Notes: generated from the sequence alone by a model not told the origin. A DNA stretch of 64,000 nt from Symsagittifera roscoffensis (GCF_963678635.1 NC_087068.1:53902213-53966212); one strand, 5' to 3'; numbered from the stretch's first letter, positions 10,829 through 23,809 are shown. Made by a program: numbers and translations.

Positions 10829-11000
10829 AGAGGCAAAACTCGCTTCTGAAACGCAAGCAAGTAACATGAGCTCTGAACAGGCAATCAGGGAAAGATTAAA
10901 ATTACACCATGAGAAACAAATTTTAGCGAGATTAGGATTATCACGTTCTCACATCTGGTCGACGGCCACTTATAATTTTGCTAACACAAGCCACCAATAA
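10829..11000 (+). CDS. Possible short terminal exon, unknown product
   Basis: A T-rich tract ending GTTAATACAG is followed by an open frame of about 55 codons that contains MSSEQAIRERLKLHHEKQIL, a charged amphipathic helix, and ends at a TAA that overlaps an AATAAA. Acceptor, coding-like composition and adjacent polyadenylation signal suggest a last exon. I see no partner exon upstream. The 3' half contains a 40-bp phrase repeated at 11057, so part may be repeat-derived. Confidence 0.25.
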
Positions 11001-11056
11001 AGTGACTAAAAAACTATATACATTTTAATGTTCCGGAACTGTATCTACGACCTGTT

Positions 11057-11215
11057 GATTAGGAGTATCTCGTCCTCACATCTGCGACGCGGGTGCTATC
11101 ATTTAAACTAGTGGCCCAACAAATGCTGAATCCAATTGTTTTAATTTTTGTAATGAGATTCGAACCTAGACCGAGAAATAGGAGTCTCGCACATTAACAA
11201 CTCAGCCACGGACGC
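11057..11215 (-). repeat. tRNA-derived SINE
   Basis: On the minus strand the element begins GCGTCCGTGGCTGAGTTGTT, which matches the 5' end and A box of a type II (Ser/Leu-like) tRNA. About 35 bp on comes GGTTCGAATCTC, a B box. The anticodon region does not fold, so this is a pol III promoter-bearing SINE and not a tRNA gene. The tail extends toward 11057, where a phrase is shared with 10930-10970. Confidence 0.6.
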
Positions 11216-11219
11216 TTAA

Positions 11220-12900
11220 AAGGAATCAAACACAAGCCATAAGTAAAGCAGAGAACACAGATATTATGCTATTTTCAAATCTGCAGTGAACTTTTGAAAC
11301 CAATGAACTTTTTTCAATGGATACTCTATTGGCCAGATAGATTAGAGCAAAAATAAGTCGTAATATTACACTACGCTGAAGGCAAGTGTAATCTAATAGT
11401 TTAAAAAATGGACTTTACGCGAAACCCTAGTAGTTTTTCGGCATAATTAGGGAAGTAGCCGCTTTTCTAAAAAAGAAAAGCACTACTCGCTCCCTCAATT
11501 GACGTCTCTATCTGAGATTTGGCTGCGGAAGTTTTGAAAAAAGTGAAAAACACTTCAAAAACTTCCAAAAAATTAAAAAGTCTTGTAAAATAAACCCATA
11601 AATTTTTTTCTTCTAAGGTATGGGAACAGTCTTTTAAGATTCAAACCATGATATAGGATATAATTAAGAGTTTTCGAGAACATTGGTACTTCAATTTTCC
11701 AAAATCCATATCAGCTTTTCTTCAAATAAATACGCAAGCAACACCTAAGCACCATGTTGGTTTGACTGAACTATCAACCTCAGAATAAGCAAGTTATTTG
11801 TTGAAAACAAAAAGAATGGCTTTCCGAAACACGGACAAAACTTTAAAACTTGGACAATGATCAAGGTAATAGCCGCTTGCGCATGGAAGATGGGCATAAC
11901 TGACTGTTTGTTTTCGGTTCAAAATTTAATCGCCGAATCGACTCGTTGAGTAGTTTTTGAAAAATACCAAAAAAAGCCACCAAATGAGCGCTTTTTTGCG
12001 ACTTAGGTTATAAAAAAATCTTTTCAAGAATACACTACGCTTCGCGTGTGATATAAACAAACAATGTGTCTGTTGTAGTGTTGCTGAATTCGATATAGGG
12101 TGCAAAAATTTTGTGAATTTTACAAATAACCAAACTCGAATGTACAAAACTCATGCTAATAAAAAAACCCTTTGTTTCCAAAATGTTGTCTTTAGAGATA
12201 CAGCTATTTTATTCGCGCTTCGTTTTACCTTTGTTTCTGCAATTTATGTTGAAAAAACTTTCCTACGTGCAATTAACTATGCTTTCATTAGTTTTTTTGA
12301 ATGTGAATTTGAAAACGTGAACATTCGCATTGGCAAAACTAAGATTGCAATCGATTATCGCAAGTAGAATCTACAGTTCAGCCAGCTAGTTTAATTTTGT
12401 GCTTTAACTATTGGATTTTTTTGACTATCAAATTGATTACAACCGACTGCATATTATACTTTTTCAAATCGATTCGATAGTGACCACAATCCATTTTTAA
12501 GTGCACTTTACAGTAAAGTACATTTTATATACAGATTTTATACAAATTAAATACACATTTTAAACAACTAAAATACCTTATAAAATCCATTTTAATTTCG
12601 TTTAAATTTTTATGGAAAAAACTTTGAAATTAAAAAAAAAATTTGATACGTGTCTTGTTTTGTTGAAAATGACCAAAATTGATATAAACAACATAAAACC
12701 CTCTAAATAAGACCAAACCTGATAGTTTTTTTTTCCGATAAAAGGTCAGCATGGATGAATTTAGTTTTTTCCACTAGATTGTGATTGTTTGTAAGTTGGT
12801 GTTCGTTGTGGGGGGATAAAATAAAGAAAAAACTGGAAAATTTGGTTAACAATGATGATTTTTTAAATATTTTTCCATGTTTTTGAGTAGGGAGTGTGCC
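11220..12900. other. No recognisable gene
   Basis: AT-rich sequence with short frames on both strands (for example 12113-12367) that lack motifs. Frame 11926-12147 on the minus strand and the plus-strand frame overlap and neither resembles a known protein. Confidence 0.5.
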
Positions 12901-12904
12901 TGCT

Positions 12905-13026
12905 GTCCCCCATGCATTAAGATCTGCAGGCTATGTATTAAGATAGGGAATGGGTTTCTCAATGTATTAAGATAGGGAATAGGTTCCCCAACGTATTAAG
13001 ATAGGGAATAAATTTCCCAATGTCTT
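12905..13026. repeat. ~36-bp tandem repeat
   Basis: Three close copies and a weaker first copy of a unit built on GTATTAAGATAGGGAAT followed by a T/C-rich stretch, ending in a diverged copy at 13020. It lies about 115 bp from the end of the minus-strand polymerase pseudogene. Confidence 0.7.
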
Positions 13027-13141
13027 GAGACAGGTTATACCAAATTTGAATGGTAAGTTTCAAGTTTTTGGTGCACGACTTTTCCAAGTAAAAAGATTAG
13101 TTAATCAATACTACATTGAATGCAACTACACTATCAGTCAT

Positions 13142-16100
13142 TTACAAGTTCAAAAGTTTTGTGTTTATTCCGTCATCCTGAAATTGTCCTTTTGGGTAAA
13201 AATATTTCAACCCCTTCTTTGTTTGCTCGTATGCAGCAATCATATGATTACTGGTTCTGAATCCTCGGTTGGTTGATGTCAAGGTGATTGCTTCGTTGGT
13301 ACTTTCCTGTAATTTGGATTGAGTCTATCTTCACAATCCTCTAGAACTCTTTTAATCAATCCTTTGCTGCTAAACTTCATCTTGTCTGACTTTTTGTCAG
13401 CAACAATAAGTCTTGCTACATAAACCTAACATCTCCATACTCCTAAATTCTTCTTTAAACAGTCCGGGTTCTTGTTTATCGTGTTTCCTGTGATGGCTGC
13501 AACATAAAGTGGAAAAAAAGTCTTCGAGTCTGCTTTAAATGAAACACTGCAATCATTTTCTCTAAACTTTTTGCCGTATATTTTTCATCGGTTAAAAAGA
13601 ATTTTCATCGGTCAGCAACAGGTAAATCAGAGAAAATTTCATATCCTCTGCAAGAACTCCAGATAAAGGGGGGTTCTCATCTCGTTCCCCTGTACCATCA
13701 AAAATTAACTGAACAAACTTGTTGAAGCATGTTGAAGTAGGATGCTGTACAAAGCTGTCAGTTTTCTACAATGTAAAATAAGTTCCGGATAATAATTGAA
13801 GAGAGAAGTAATGATAGAACCTCTTTCTAGTTTGAAAACTAGAAAATAGCATTCTCTGGGCATGCTTAGTAATATCATTTTCAATTGCATAACTTTGAAA
13901 ATGTCCCCCGATATCTTTTCTTCCAACTTCAGTATTTTTGAATATTGGAAAAAAAAGCAAATTTTGCTTACAGTTCATCTAGAACAACTAAGTTACACTG
14001 AACATATCCATAGAAAGATCCATCTGCTGTTTTTTCCAAAAAAATTTCAATAGAGAGATCTTTTGTAGGGAGATTTAATTCGGATAAGATTCTTAATTTT
14101 TTCGTTCGTTCTGAAGTTCTGCCACCACTCACATATTCACATCTCTCGATTTTTGAAAAAAGATTCCCGCTTCAAATCATCCATCTCTCGCCTTTTGTTT
14201 CCTCTTTCAATGTCCCCATCACTCAATGAGTATCGAATTTCCTGACAGAGACAGAAGTGGTAATAGCATCCCTTAGCTTCAAACACTTTTTTGCAGTGAT
14301 CGCAATATCTATCTACGTTGAAACTGCCATATTTTTTTTTGATTTCCAGGCGAGTGGAAACTCTCAATTTTGCATTCTGGTCTTGTTTCTTGGTAAAAAG
14401 ACATGGCATGCTCTCACATTTGCGAGATTACTTATGTCTAGCTTTGAGTTTTTGATTATGGTTTTCAAATTCTCAACTTTTGTACAATTCTGGTGGCATA
14501 TCTTGACACATTGAATAGGGGTAAAGGTGACTCGCATCTATTCCAACAATTGATTTGCACATATTTGATGAATCCTTGATAAAAGTTTCGTTCACAACAG
14601 CTTTTCGCGTGATCACAATTGATGGTCCACCAGTCATGTCCTCTCTAATATTCTTGCAAAAATCATTATCACTTTGGCAAAAAGGATTTAATTTTTTTTA
14701 TTGATTTTTGCAGACAAGTATTTGAAAGACTTGGATGAGTACAGCCAATGATAAAACTGAACTATTTTTTGCATCGCTTCAAGGGTTGGAAGAACATTTT
14801 TGTTGTTGTACCACTGCAAAAAAAAATTGAAGTTTGTCACTCCATTTTTCTGCCTAATCTCCTGTAATTAATTGTAATTATCCCGTCCACTAGCTGGTTC
14901 TATTTGGACTTGAAGTTCATTCAGTTCATGTTGCTTATCAAGTCCACTTGATCTTAATTTCTGATAATCGTTAAAGTTTTTATCAAGAGGGTTGTTGTTT
15001 CTCAGTTTACTGAAAAAGGCTTACTATGGAGGTAATTCTTCATTGTCGAGCCTGTCTGCACTGTCAACCCACCCTTAAGGTAAACACATTTTTGTCGCAC
15101 TTACTTCATAGCCATTATTATGTTGCTCGGTCCAAAAATTTCAAGATATCGATAAACTATATATCTCCAAATTTGAAGGATATGAAATAGTTAGCCTTTT
15201 TGATAACCATTAGTTCAGCTTCTTCATCATTTATTGAGTTGGGAAGGAAGATAGCTCTTGATCAAGTTCAGATCATATCTTCCACAGCTAAATCCAAATA
15301 CATTAACCTGTTAACATTCCTCTCCACATTTTTTTTCAAAACAATCAGCTGATTTTTCTGAATCCTCAGAAACTGAGTTGATGTATCAGTTTCCTCTGTG
15401 TTTTTTACACATTGTTCTTAATTTTTAAAATTTTCAGTTAGATGATTCCGACAACTTTCCGTCAAATCCTGGAAAATTTTCGACATCCGCTCATTTACTA
15501 CTCTTTCACTATCTTGACATATAAATCTGCTTTCGAGCATATTTTCTCAGCCAAAAGTTCAAGATTGAATACAAATATGATAATTAGTTTTTGGAGATCC
15601 TTCCTTTACAAAAATTAGTTCATCTACCAATTTCCACAATATTGACGCAAATTGGACTTTTTTTCCCATCCAAATTGTTGTTTGGGTAGGTTTCAGCTCG
15701 TTTGATGGAAAACATATCAGCTCAAAATGGAAAGCAGTTAGGTTGTTGAATAACTTCTTACCTTTCGAAACTGGGATTTTGAAATCGTCCAATTTTTGAA
15801 ATAGAGTTACTCGAAGTCTATGTACATTCTTTGCGCAAAGGTGTCGCAATCGATCTGTACAAGTCATAAGACATCTGTTGGTATTGTTTGATCTGTTGAA
15901 AAACACATCACAGCCAGGGCATTGAAAAGACTTGAAAAAACTATCTCTATCATTTGTATGAAAGATATGATTGTTTAATTGCAATAGTTTGACTGCTTTT
16001 TCAAGCCTTCCAAATCTTCGAGGAGCCAGTTTTCCCGCATAATCTCCCTCTTGTACATCAAAATTGTATATAAAGATATTGCATTTGAACATTTCTTCAA

Positions 16101-16385
16101 CAAGAGTCAAATTTTCAACGCAACCTTCGAAAAATTTTTCAGATCATAACCAGGTTTGAAAAAAAATGGGGTAAAGGACCTAGAAAAAAGAGAATCAAGA
16201 TCCTTGTGACCATTTATGTACATTGCTAATGCTTGAAACAGACACAAAGATTTTTGTAAGATTGTTGGTCTTTGTTTGAGACAAACAATTTACAGAAACA
16301 TTCCTCAGTTAAGTTTCCGGTATGACTGAGTCCGGACATCCCATCGGAATAGTTTTGAGCAACGCAGCAAAAACTGTAACGTTAC
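13142..16385 (-). pseudogene. Second DNA polymerase B (DNA_pol_B_2-type) pseudogene
   Basis: Read on the minus strand, coding-like blocks follow in one order over 3.2 kb: an N-terminal piece with KNLCLFQALAMYINGH; a block (16110-15559) with QCPGCDVFFNRS...RCLMTCTDRLRHL, a C2HC-type zinc finger, then the exonuclease-start segment KKLFNNLTAFHFELIC; middle pieces (QKNQLIVL, KANYFISFKFGDI, AFFSKLRNNNPLDK, NNKNVLPTLEAMQK); a CDHCKKVFEAKGCYYHFC finger (about 14340); and a C-terminal block with KHDKQEPGLFKEEFR, LCSKTYCC and KKGLKYFYPK before a stop at 13142-13144. The palm block with the D-T-D-S motif is deleted near 13600. Many stops and frameshifts. It is a different subfamily from the plus-strand polymerase at 8.8 kb. 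Confidence 0.75.
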
Positions 16386-16389
16386 TAAT

Positions 16390-17306
16390 CAACTTGAATC
16401 TTCAATATGTTTTCTAGCGTTCTTGGTAGTGCATAAGAAAAAAAAGAACAAAATCCACTCGATTTTCTTATTGATAAGATAGACGTTGTTTTTTTTTAAA
16501 TTTTTTTCTCAACATTTTTAGTTAATGTTATTGTTGCCCAAAACAGAGCTAGCTCTCCGACTAAGTAAAAGTCTGTTTAAGTAAACCTTAAGCCTACTCA
16601 ATCAAAATGTTTCCTTCTGAACCACGTTTTGAGTATAAAAGCTTCAAAAAGGAACTTGACAGAGAAGTTTTTTTTATTTTAGGAAGACTTGAAACTAATC
16701 ATAAAAAGTTCAGTAATATATCAAAGAATTTTTTCATCCCCTACCCGATACCCAAGTTTTTCAAAGAAAAATGCATTAAGATTCTTTATTCTTTCATTTC
16801 TTTGAAAGATTTGCAAATTTCAAAATCTTTCATGATCAGGTTTGGAATAAGATTTCCAGAGATTTGCTTCGAAATTTCATCAACTTTTAGCTATCCTCTC
16901 AAATTTACAGCAAAATCAAAAACTTTGAATATCTACTCAAAAATCAGAGAATCTCATTGATTACCAGCAAAAAATTCAATTAACTTGATGAAAAAAATTG
17001 CGGAAATGCTACTTTTATTCCCTGAATAATTGAATTTTTTATTGTAAATTTTTATTTTAAAAAGTTTTTTAGCTTGAACATTTTTTATGTCTACACAGTT
17101 TTTTTTCGGGCTTATCGAGTTTCGACTCAAGTTTTCGCAGCTTAATTACCGATTGGTCACTGATTCCTAATGCTTATAAAGGCTATTTCTGATCATCGTC
17201 CGAAATTAAGGTATGAAAATTTTGTAGATACAGTTTCTGGATTTTTTTTTTTAAAATTTCAGTTTAATTCTGATTTCAAATTTGGCTTAATAAGGGTCGA
17301 CCAAAT
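16390..17306. other. No recognised gene; one unknown 117-codon frame
   Basis: The plus-strand frame 16607-16960 encodes 117 residues rich in K, F, S and I with no recognised motif and no visible splice or polyadenylation context. The rest is AT-rich. Just upstream of 17307 the sequence changes into the satellite. Confidence 0.45.
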
Positions 17307-20300
17307 TTTTATTTTCAAATTTCCTGCAATGGAGTGTTTTAATTGTAATGCAAGTGTTGCAAAACTCTGCTTCTTCTTGTGCTTACGTTTTTATTTTGCT
17401 GGAACTTCGAGTCAGTGTGCAACCTATTTTTGATAGCGGAGGTTTTGAGCAACTATTTTCGCAAATCTAAGCAGCTTTGTTGCGACTTTGCTTCATTAAA
17501 AGCTCAGAGCGATTGATGAGTTTTCATCTCAATTTATCACTCAAAGGGCTCTAAGGTCACCTAGTCTGAGCACTGTACCCTGTCACTGTTTATAATAGCT
17601 ATGATTTTATCTTTTTTTTCCCGAAAAATCAGATTTTGTGCTAGTTTTGTTTTTTCTTAAGGCAAAATTTTTATTTTCATTTTAGTTTATGACGGAAAAA
17701 ATAGTTTGTTTTGTATATCCAAAAACATTGATGCCCATCAAACTAAAAATTTTGCGCCTCTTAAGCACATGGGGTTTTTTGAAATGAAGATTGTGTACTT
17801 ACATAGTCAATTAGCTCAAAACTGGAACAAATAAGAACAGCTGTTTCTGATAGTTGTTCCTGTCAGCTGTTTCTCATAGTTTTCCGTTAGTTTTTTTATT
17901 TTCGAATTTTTAGCAATGGAGTGTTTTAATTGTAATGCAAGTGTTGCAAAACTCTGCTTCTTCTTTGTGTTTACGTTTTTATTTTGCTGGAACTTCGAGT
18001 CAGTGTGCAACCTATTTTTGATAGCGGAGGTTTTGAGCAACTATTTTTGCAAATCTAAGCAGCTTTGTTGCGACTTTGCTTCACTAAAAGCTCTGCTCGA
18101 TTGATGAGTTTTCATTTGAATTTATCACTCAAAGGGCTCTAAGGTCACCTAGTCTGAGCACTGTATCCTGTCACTGTTTATAATAGCTATGATTTTATCT
18201 TTTTTTCCCGAAAAATCAGGATTTTGTGCTAGTTTTGTTTTTTCTTTAAGCAAAATCTCTATTTTCATTTTAGTTTATGACGGAAAAAATAGTTTGTTTT
18301 GCATATCTAAGAACATTGATGCCCATCAAACTAAAAATATTGCGCATCTTAAGCACATGGGGTTTTTTTGAAATGAAGATTGGGTACTTATATAGTCAAT
18401 TAGCTCAAAACTGGAACAAATAAGAACAGCTGTTTCTCATAGTTGTTCCTGTCAGCTGTTTCTCATAGTTTTCCTTTAGTTTTTTTATTTTCGAATTTCT
18501 TGCAATGGAGTGTTTTCATTGTAATGCAAGTGTTGCAAAACTCTGCTTCTTCTTTGTGTTTACGTTTTTATTTTGCTGGAACTTCGAGTCAGTGTGCAAC
18601 CTATTTTTGATAGCGGAGGTTTTGAGTAACTATTTTCGCAAATCTTAGCAGCTTTGTTGCGACTTTGCTTCACTAAAAGCTCAGCGCGATTGATGAGTTT
18701 TCATCTCAATTTATCACTCAAAGGGCTCTAAGGTCACCTAGTCTGAGCACTGTACCCTGTCACTGTTTATAATAGCTATGATTTTATCTTTTTTTTCCCG
18801 AAAAATCAGATTTTGTGCTAGTTTTGTTTTTTCTTAAGGCAAAATTTTTATTTTCATTTTAGTTTATGACGGAAAAAATAGTTTGTTTTGTATATCCAAA
18901 AACATTGATGCCCATCAAACTAAAAATTTTGCGCCTCTTAAGCACATGGGGTTTTTTGAAATGAAGATTGTGTACTTACATAGTCAATTAGCTCAAAACT
19001 GGAACAAATAAGAACAGCTGTTTCTGATAGTTGTTCCTGTCAGCTGTTTCTCATAGTTTTCCGTTAGTTTTTTTATTTTCGAATTTTTAGCAATGGAGTG
19101 TTTTAATTGTAATGCAAGTGTTGCAAAACTCTGCTTCTTCTTTGTGTTTACGTTTTTATTTTGCTGGAACTTCGAGTCAGTGTGCAACCTATTTTTGATA
19201 GCGGAGGTTTTGAGCAACTATTTTTGCAAATCTAAGCAGCTTTGTTGCGACTTTGCTTCACTAAAAGCTCTGCTCGATTGATGAGTTTTCATTTGAATTT
19301 ATCACTCAAAGGGCTCTAAGGTCACCTAGTCTGAGCACTGTATCCTGTCACTGTTTATAATAGCTATGATTTTATCTTTTTTTCCCGAAAAATCAGGATT
19401 TTGTGCTAGTTTTGTTTTTTCTTTAAGCAAAATCTCTATTTTCATTTTAGTTTATGACGGAAAAAATAGTTTGTTTTGCATATCTAAGAACATTGATGCC
19501 CATCAAACTAAAAATATTGCGCATCTTAAGCACATGGGGTTTTTTTGAAATGAAGATTGGGTACTTATATAGTCAATTAGCTCAAAACTGGAACAAATAA
19601 GAACAGCTGTTTCTCATAGTTGTTCCTGTCAGCTGTTTCTCATAGTTTTCCTTTAGTTTTTTTATTTTCGAATTTCTTGCAATGGAGTGTTTTCATTGTA
19701 ATGCAAGTGTTGCAAAACTCTGCTTCTTCTTTGTGTTTACGTTTTTATTTTGCTGGAACTTCGAGTCAGTGTGCAACCTATTTTTGATAGCGGAGGTTTT
19801 GAGCAACTATTTTTGCAAATCTAAGCAGCTTTGTTGCGACTTTGCTTCACTAAAAGCTCAGCGCGATTGATGAGTTTTCATCTCAATTTATCACTCAAAG
19901 GGCTCTAAGGTCACCTAGTCTGAGCACTGTGCCCTGTCACTGTTTATAATAGCTATGATTTTATCTTTTTTTCCCGAAAATTCAGGATTTTGTGCTAGTT
20001 TTGTTTTTTCTTTAGGCAAAATTTCTATTTTCATTTTAGCTTATGACGGAAAAAATAGTTTGTTTTGTATATCTAAAAACATTGATGCCCATCAAACTAA
20101 AAATTTTGCGCCTCTTAAGTACATGGGGTTTTTTGAAATGAAGATTGTGTACTTACATAGTTAATTAGCTCAAAACTGGAACAAATAAGAACAGCTGTTT
20201 CTCATAGTTGTTCCTGTCAGCTGTTTCTCATAGTTTTCCGTTAGTTTTTTATTTTCGAATTTTTTGCAATGGAGTGTTTTAATTGTAATGCAAGTGTTGT

Positions 20301-22596
20301 AAAACTCTGCTTCTTCTTTGTGTTTACGTTTTTATTTTGCTGGAACTTCGAGTCAGTGTGCAACCTATTTTTGATAGCGGAGGTTTTGAGCAACTATTTT
20401 TGCAAATCTAAGCAGCTTTGTTGCGACTTTGCTTCACTAAAAGCTCAGCGCGATTGATGAGTTTTCATCTCAATTTATCACTCAAAGGGCTCTAAGGTCA
20501 CCTAGTCTGAGCACTGTACCCTGTCACTGTTTATAATAGCTATGAGTTTATCTTTTTTTTCCCGAAAAATCAGGATTTTGTGCTAGTTTTGATTTTTCTT
20601 TAGGCAAAATTTCTATTTTCATTTTAGTTTATGACGGAAAAAATAGTTTGTTTTGTATATCTAAAAACATATATGCCCATCAAACTAAAAACGTTGCGCC
20701 TCTTAAGCACATGGGATTTTTTTGAAATGAAGATTGTGTACTTATATAGTCAATTAGCTCAAAACTGGAACAAATAAGAACAGCTGATTCTCATAGTTGT
20801 TCCTGTCAGCTGTTTCTCATAGTTTTCCTTTAGTTTTTTTGTTTTCGAATTTCTTGCAATGGAGTGTTTTAATTGTAATGCAAGTGTTGCAAAACTCTGC
20901 TTCTTCTTTTTGTTTACGTTTTTATTTTGCTGAAACTTCGAGGTAGTGTGCAACCTATTTTTGATAGCGGAGGTTTTGAGTAACTATTTTCGCAAATCTT
21001 AGCAGCTTTGTTGCGACTTTGCTTCACTAAAAGCTCAGCGCGATTGATGAGTTTTCATCTCAATTTATCACTCAAAGGGCTCTAAGGTCACCTAGTCTGA
21101 GCACTGTACCCTGTCACTGTTTATAATAGCTATGATTTTATCTTTTTTTCCCCGAAAAATCAGGATTTTGTGCTAGTTTTGTTTTTTCTTTAGGCAAAAT
21201 TTCTATTTTCATTTTAGTTTATGACGGAAAAAATCGCTTGTTTTGTATATCTAAAAACATTGATGCCCATCAAACTAAAAATTTTGCGCCTCTTAAGCAC
21301 ATGGGGTTTTTTGAAATGAAGATTGTGTTGTTACATAGTCAATTAGCTCAAAACTGGAACAAATAAGAACAGCTGTTTCTCATAGTTGTTCCTGTCAGCT
21401 GTTTCTCATAGTTTTCCGTTAGTTTTTTATTTTCGAATTTTTTGTAATGGAGTGTTTTAATTGTAATGCAAGTGTTGTAAAAATCTGCTTCTTCTTTGTG
21501 TTTACGTTTTTATTTTGCTGGAACTTCGAGTCAGTGTGCGACCTATTTTTAATAGCGGAGGTTTTGAGCAACTATTTTTGCAAATCTAAGCAGCTTTGTT
21601 GCGACTTTGCTTCACTAAAAGCTCAGCGCGATTGATGAGTTTTCATCTCAATTTATCACTCAAAGGGCTCTAAGGTCACCTAGTCTGAGCACTGTACCCT
21701 GTCACTGTTTATAATAGCTATGAGTTTATCTTTTTTTCCCGAAAAATCAGGATTTTGTGCTAGTTTTGTTTTTTCTTTAGGCAAAATTTCTATTTTCATT
21801 TTAGTTTATGACGGAAAAAATAGTTTGTTTTGTATATCTAAAAACATATATGCCCATCAAACTAAAAACGTTGCGCCTCTTAAGCACATGGGATTTTTTT
21901 GAAATGAAGATTGTGTACTTATATAGTCAATTAGCTCAAAACTGGAACAAATAAGAACAGCTGTTTCTCATAGTTGTTCCTGTCAGCTGTTTCTCATAGT
22001 TTTCCTTTAGTTTTTTTGTTTTCGAATTTCTTGCAATGGAGTGTTTTAATTGTAATGCAAGTGTTGCAAAACTCTGCTTCTTCTTTTTGTGTACGTTTTT
22101 ATTTTGCTAAAACTTCGAGGCAGTGTGCAACCTATTTTTGATAGCGGAGGTTTTGAGCAACTATTTTCGCAAATCTAAGCAGCTTTGTTGCGACTTTGCT
22201 TCACTAAAAGCTCAGCGCGATTGATGAGTTTTCATCTCAATTTATCACTCAAAGGGCTCTAAGGTCACCTAGTCTGAGCACTGTACCCTGTCACTGTTTA
22301 TAATAGCTATGATTTTATCTTTTTTTCCCCGAAAAATCAGGATTTTGTGCTAGTTTTGTTTTTTCTTTAGGCAAAATTTCTATTTTCATTTTAGTTTATG
22401 ACGGAAAAAATCGTTTGTTTTGTATATCTAAAAACATTGATGCCCATCAAACTAAAAATTTTGCGCCTCTTAAGCACATGGGGTTTTTTGAAATGAAGAT
22501 TGTGTACTTACATAGTTAATTAGCTCAAAACTGGAACAAATAAGAACAGCTGTTTCTCATAGTTGTTCCTGTCAGCTGTTTCTCATAGTTTTCCTC
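17307..22596 (+). repeat. Satellite: nine ~588-bp monomers, dimeric higher-order structure
   Basis: The phrase GCAATGGAGTGTTTT recurs at about 17327, 17912, 18502, 19089, 19678, 20265, 20855, 21443 and 22033, a spacing of 586-589 bp, giving nine monomers. Monomers 2 and 4, and most of 1 and 3, look identical at an offset of 1,177 bp, and monomers 6/8 and 7/9 share diagnostic variants, so dimers were duplicated as blocks. Each monomer contains a ~28-bp internal duplication (CAGCTGTTTCTCATAGTT twice) and small frames on both strands whose conservation follows from array homogenisation. No RNA-gene promoter or known RNA was recognised in the unit. Confidence 0.95.
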
Positions 22597-22599
22597 AGG

Positions 22600-23260
22600 G
22601 TTTCATGGTTTTTCCTATCCAACAAAATGTCGTATAATACTGATAAAGAAAAAAACACCATTGTGCTCTTGTGAGCTAACATTCATAGCTCTTCTATTTT
22701 TCTACATCGAAGGTTTATTTGAAATAGAAGTGTAAATCGCAATTCAATACCACACAATTAGGTAAACTTACAATTATATCAGGGCCACTATACGACGTTT
22801 AACAGCCCAACGTGAAGTGTTTCTTGGGATTTAACACAAATTAAGTTTAATTGGTCTTTTAGCTAAAACACATCAGTTTGATGAATTAGTTCCTACTGTT
22901 TTACGTGATCAAGTGTAAATGATCTTTAAATGGTGAACATATCAATCAATTCTGAACTATCAGTGAAACGATTTAATCTTCAATTTTCCTCTCATGGTTA
23001 ATCAAACTTTCTGATGGGCTATTTATAGGACGCACAAAAAAAACACTTTTTGCCTAGTTTTTCATTTATTTTGTTTTAATTGCTCAAGTGAACCGGAAAG
23101 TTGAAGGCTTATCATGGTTTCATGCAAAATTTGATGAATTAACTTTCTGACTTTGCAAAACCTTTTAGCACAAAACTTTTGCGTCTTACCAGTTATGTGC
23201 ATTGACGCAGAGTGAGTTACATAGCAAATCAGAAATGTTGTGTTAATTTAAAGATAAAAA
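22600..23260. other. No recognisable gene
   Basis: Unique AT-rich sequence between the satellite and the first dispersed-repeat copy. No frame or repeat that I can support. Confidence 0.5.
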
Positions 23261-23807
23261 CAAGACAGCTCGTGTAAAGGAGAAGCCCCGATTGTTCCGA
23301 CTGCCTTTTAAGGTTTTATGGAGCAGTAATATCAAAAAAAAATTATATGTAATAAATTAAAATATATTTATTTTAAATTTGAAATTCTATATGAAAATCA
23401 TCCCCTCACACGCCATTTAAAGTACAAAAGGATAGATTTTGCTCCTTGTAACAAATCAATTATGGCAAAATTTCTTATAACCAATTTGGGACGATTTCTA
23501 AGACGGATTAAATCTCCGCTTACGCATTGATAGCGCGAATTATATCGCGCGTTAATTGACCCAAATTGGCCAAAATGGCAATCTTTAAACCCCCATGACT
23601 TATCGAAAAACAATGACAGGTGAAATACATTTTTTTCAAATTTAAGCTCAGGACAATAATACCTTTTGAATGATATAAAAAAATTCCGTCAAAATGGCTA
23701 GTTAAAAAGTCGAAATTTGTCTGAAGAAAAAAAACCCACCCGAGCACAAATAATCCGTTACTTTCGTATCGAAAGTCGAAACAACTTTTTTCGTATCGAA
23801 AGTCGGA
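23261..23807 (-). repeat. Dispersed ~550-bp repeat, copy A
   Basis: The reverse complement matches copies at 32228 and 44665 over the whole length. Shared landmarks are the inverted pair ACTTTCGATACGAAAGT near one end, a TTTTTTTTCTTCAGAC tract, a palindromic block around ATTAACGCGCGAT...TTCGCGC, and AAGGCAGTCGGAAC near the other end. In this copy the ACTTTCGATACGAAA motif is partly duplicated. See the finding for what it may be. Confidence 0.85.
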
Positions 23808-23809
23808 AA

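Noticed and set aside
16607-16960. 117-codon plus-strand frame as a gene
   Set aside because: K/F/S-rich without any recognised pattern; left as unknown within a gene-less stretch.
17816-22100. Recurring 60-75-codon frames on both strands of the satellite
   Set aside because: Their conservation follows from array homogenisation; both strands are open at the same place, and there is no codon-level signal or transcript context.
17307-22596. Satellite as a tandem array of spliced-leader, 5S or U snRNA genes
   Set aside because: No 5S, U1, U2 or U6 signature was seen, and no convincing spliced-leader donor plus Sm site arrangement; AATTTTTTG alone is too weak.
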